In this document: one piece after another, positions 63,171 to 64,000 of the stretch
How the letters are laid out: the number at the start of each line of letters is the position of its first letter
Numbering within the stretch: the first letter of the stretch is position 1
Source: CAWHYG01 sp963833505
Lineage (GTDB): Bacteria; Eisenbacteria; RBG-16-71-46; CAIMUX01
DNA length: 64,000 bases
Assembly: GCA_963833505.1 (NCBI GenBank)
Contig: CAWHYG010000005.1
Location: forward strand, 434,001-498,000
Direction: 5' to 3'
Made by a program: the position numbers and the translations under genes
Notes under the pieces: model-generated
The model's database searches: none
Seen by the model: the letters and a program-made list of their open reading frames with translations, nothing else
What the model was told of the DNA's origin: nothing

Positions 63171-64000
63171 ATGAACTTTGTTCGCGAACTCGTGCGGCTG
63201 CCCGTCCATTCCGGGGGCCGCGATACCGCTCCTGCATCGCCCGGCCCGTTTCCCCGGCGGGATGCCCCAGGCAGAGGATTCGCCGGAGCCTTTTTCGTGG
63301 TCGCGGTCTGGATGCTGATGGCCACCCGGCCTGAGTTGTCGATGGCCCAGGCCTTCAACGTCAGCCTCCGACTCGACTTCCCGACCGGGTCGGGTCCCCG
63401 CTCGGTTGCCATCGGAGATGTGAACGGCGATGGGAAGCCTGACCTCGTGGTGGCCAACTTCAATTCCAGCACGGTGTCGGTGCTGCTGGGCAACGGCGCG
63501 GGCGGGTTCGGGACCAAGACTGACTTCCCGACCGGGACGTATCCCCAGTCGGTTGCCATCGGAGATCTGAACGGCGATGGGAAGCCCGATCTCGCGGTGG
63601 CCAACTACTTTTCCAGCACGGTGTCGGTGCTGCTGGGCAACGGCGCGGGCGGATTCGGGGCGAAAACCGACTTTGCGACCGGGTCGAATCCCCAGTCGGT
63701 TGCCATCGGAGATCTGAACGGCGACGGGAAGCCCGACCTGGTGGTGGCCAACAACGGTTCCAACACGGTGTCGGTGCTGCAGGGCAATGGCGCGGGCGGG
63801 TTCGGGACGAAGACCGATTTCGCGACCGGGTCGCATCCCTGCTCGGTTGCGATCGGGGATGTGAACGGCGATGGGAAGCCCGACCTGGCGGTGGCCAACT
63901 CCCAATCGTTCACGGTGTCGGTGCTGCTGGGCAACGGCGCGGGCGGGTTCGGGACCCGGACCGACTTCCCGACCGGCACGATTCCCAACTCGGTCGCGAT
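63171..64000 (+). CDS. Secreted FG-GAP/VCBS-repeat protein, truncated by window end
   Basis: At least 276 residues. It starts at ATG 63171 after GGGAGAGG. A long basic N-terminus precedes a hydrophobic segment (GAFFVVAVWMLMA) and a likely cleavage near SMAQA. From about residue 69 it is built of 49-residue FG-GAP repeats, each with a calcium-loop motif D(V/L)NGDGKPDL and GNGAGGFG. Such beta-propeller surface proteins bind ligands or other cells. The window cuts the fifth repeat. No stop is seen. Confidence 0.88.
   Translation, partial: MNFVRELVRLPVHSGGRDTAPASPGPFPRRDAPGRGFAGAFFVVAVWMLMATRPELSMAQAFNVSLRLDFPTGSGPRSVAIGDVNGDGKPDLVVANFNSSTVSVLLGNGAGGFGTKTDFPTGTYPQSVAIGDLNGDGKPDLAVANYFSSTVSVLLGNGAGGFGAKTDFATGSNPQSVAIGDLNGDGKPDLVVANNGSNTVSVLQGNGAGGFGTKTDFATGSHPCSVAIGDVNGDGKPDLAVANSQSFTVSVLLGNGAGGFGTRTDFPTGTIPNSVA
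63375..64000 (+). repeat. 147-bp tandem repeats in the FG-GAP gene
   Basis: Units begin at 63375, 63522, 63669, 63816 and 63963 with exact 147-bp period. DNA identity between copies is high, suggesting recent amplification or gene conversion. Confidence 0.93.

Noticed and set aside
1..64000. tRNA, rRNA and CRISPR genes
   Set aside because: None was recognised by eye; a covariance-model search would be needed to exclude small RNAs.

Overview
This is a high-GC chromosomal segment from a bacterium. It carries the replication-origin neighbourhood and about 50 genes. The gene content suggests an uncultured diderm with flexible or anaerobic metabolism: a bactofilin, lipoproteins, a B-type fumarate reductase/succinate dehydrogenase, pyruvate:ferredoxin oxidoreductase, a Rex redox sensor, many TPR/membrane proteins and sigma-54 signalling. 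A candidate phylum such as Eisenbacteria or a relative would fit, but the sequence alone does not fix the taxon.

Region 1 (1-20.2 kb) is the origin. On the minus strand run dnaA, dnaN, dciA, gyrB, gyrA, rex and ileS. On the plus strand run rpmH, rnpA, yidD, yidC, jag/khpB, rsmG, parA, parB and a bactofilin, with a near-consensus parS upstream of parA. Two near-perfect DnaA boxes and an AT-rich stretch lie upstream of dnaA. A five-copy TAG array (DnaA-trio) beside two abutting DnaA-box-like 9-mers lies between dnaA and dnaN. This is a bipartite oriC laid out like that of Bacillus subtilis. recF is absent from the cluster.

Region 2 (20.8-43 kb) holds envelope and signalling genes: a lipoprotein with a formylglycine-enzyme-like domain, three multi-TM/TPR proteins of the TMTC or glycosyltransferase-C kind, an NtrC-type two-component pair, a small secreted protein next to a TPR/Fis-HTH regulator, an OsmC protein, a YncE-propeller/phosphoesterase lipoprotein, a histone-deacetylase-family enzyme, 3-hydroxyacyl-CoA dehydrogenase and a PHP phosphoesterase. 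Several of these genes carry in-frame low-complexity tandem repeats in linkers or loops.

Region 3 (43-49.6 kb) is ferredoxin metabolism: a dihydroorotate-dehydrogenase-like flavoprotein, PFOR (nifJ) and a divergent membrane polyferredoxin, with a 25-bp dyad between the last two.

Region 4 (49.7-53.1 kb) is an acquired island: a tyrosine recombinase with an internal deletion, a small unknown gene and a BsuBI/PstI-type restriction-modification pair. Region 5 (53.5-57 kb) is sdhC-sdhA-sdhB. Region 6 (57.3-62.5 kb) is a PAS histidine kinase followed by three receiver proteins (HDOD output, degenerate HD output, receiver only). The window ends inside an FG-GAP/VCBS repeat protein with 147-bp repeats.

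Four conserved genes (ileS, nifJ, sdhA, sdhB) are each interrupted by a single-base frameshift, and all four shifts fall on the same short context, CATCT. This more likely reflects motif-linked consensus errors than four dead genes, and it is flagged for checking.
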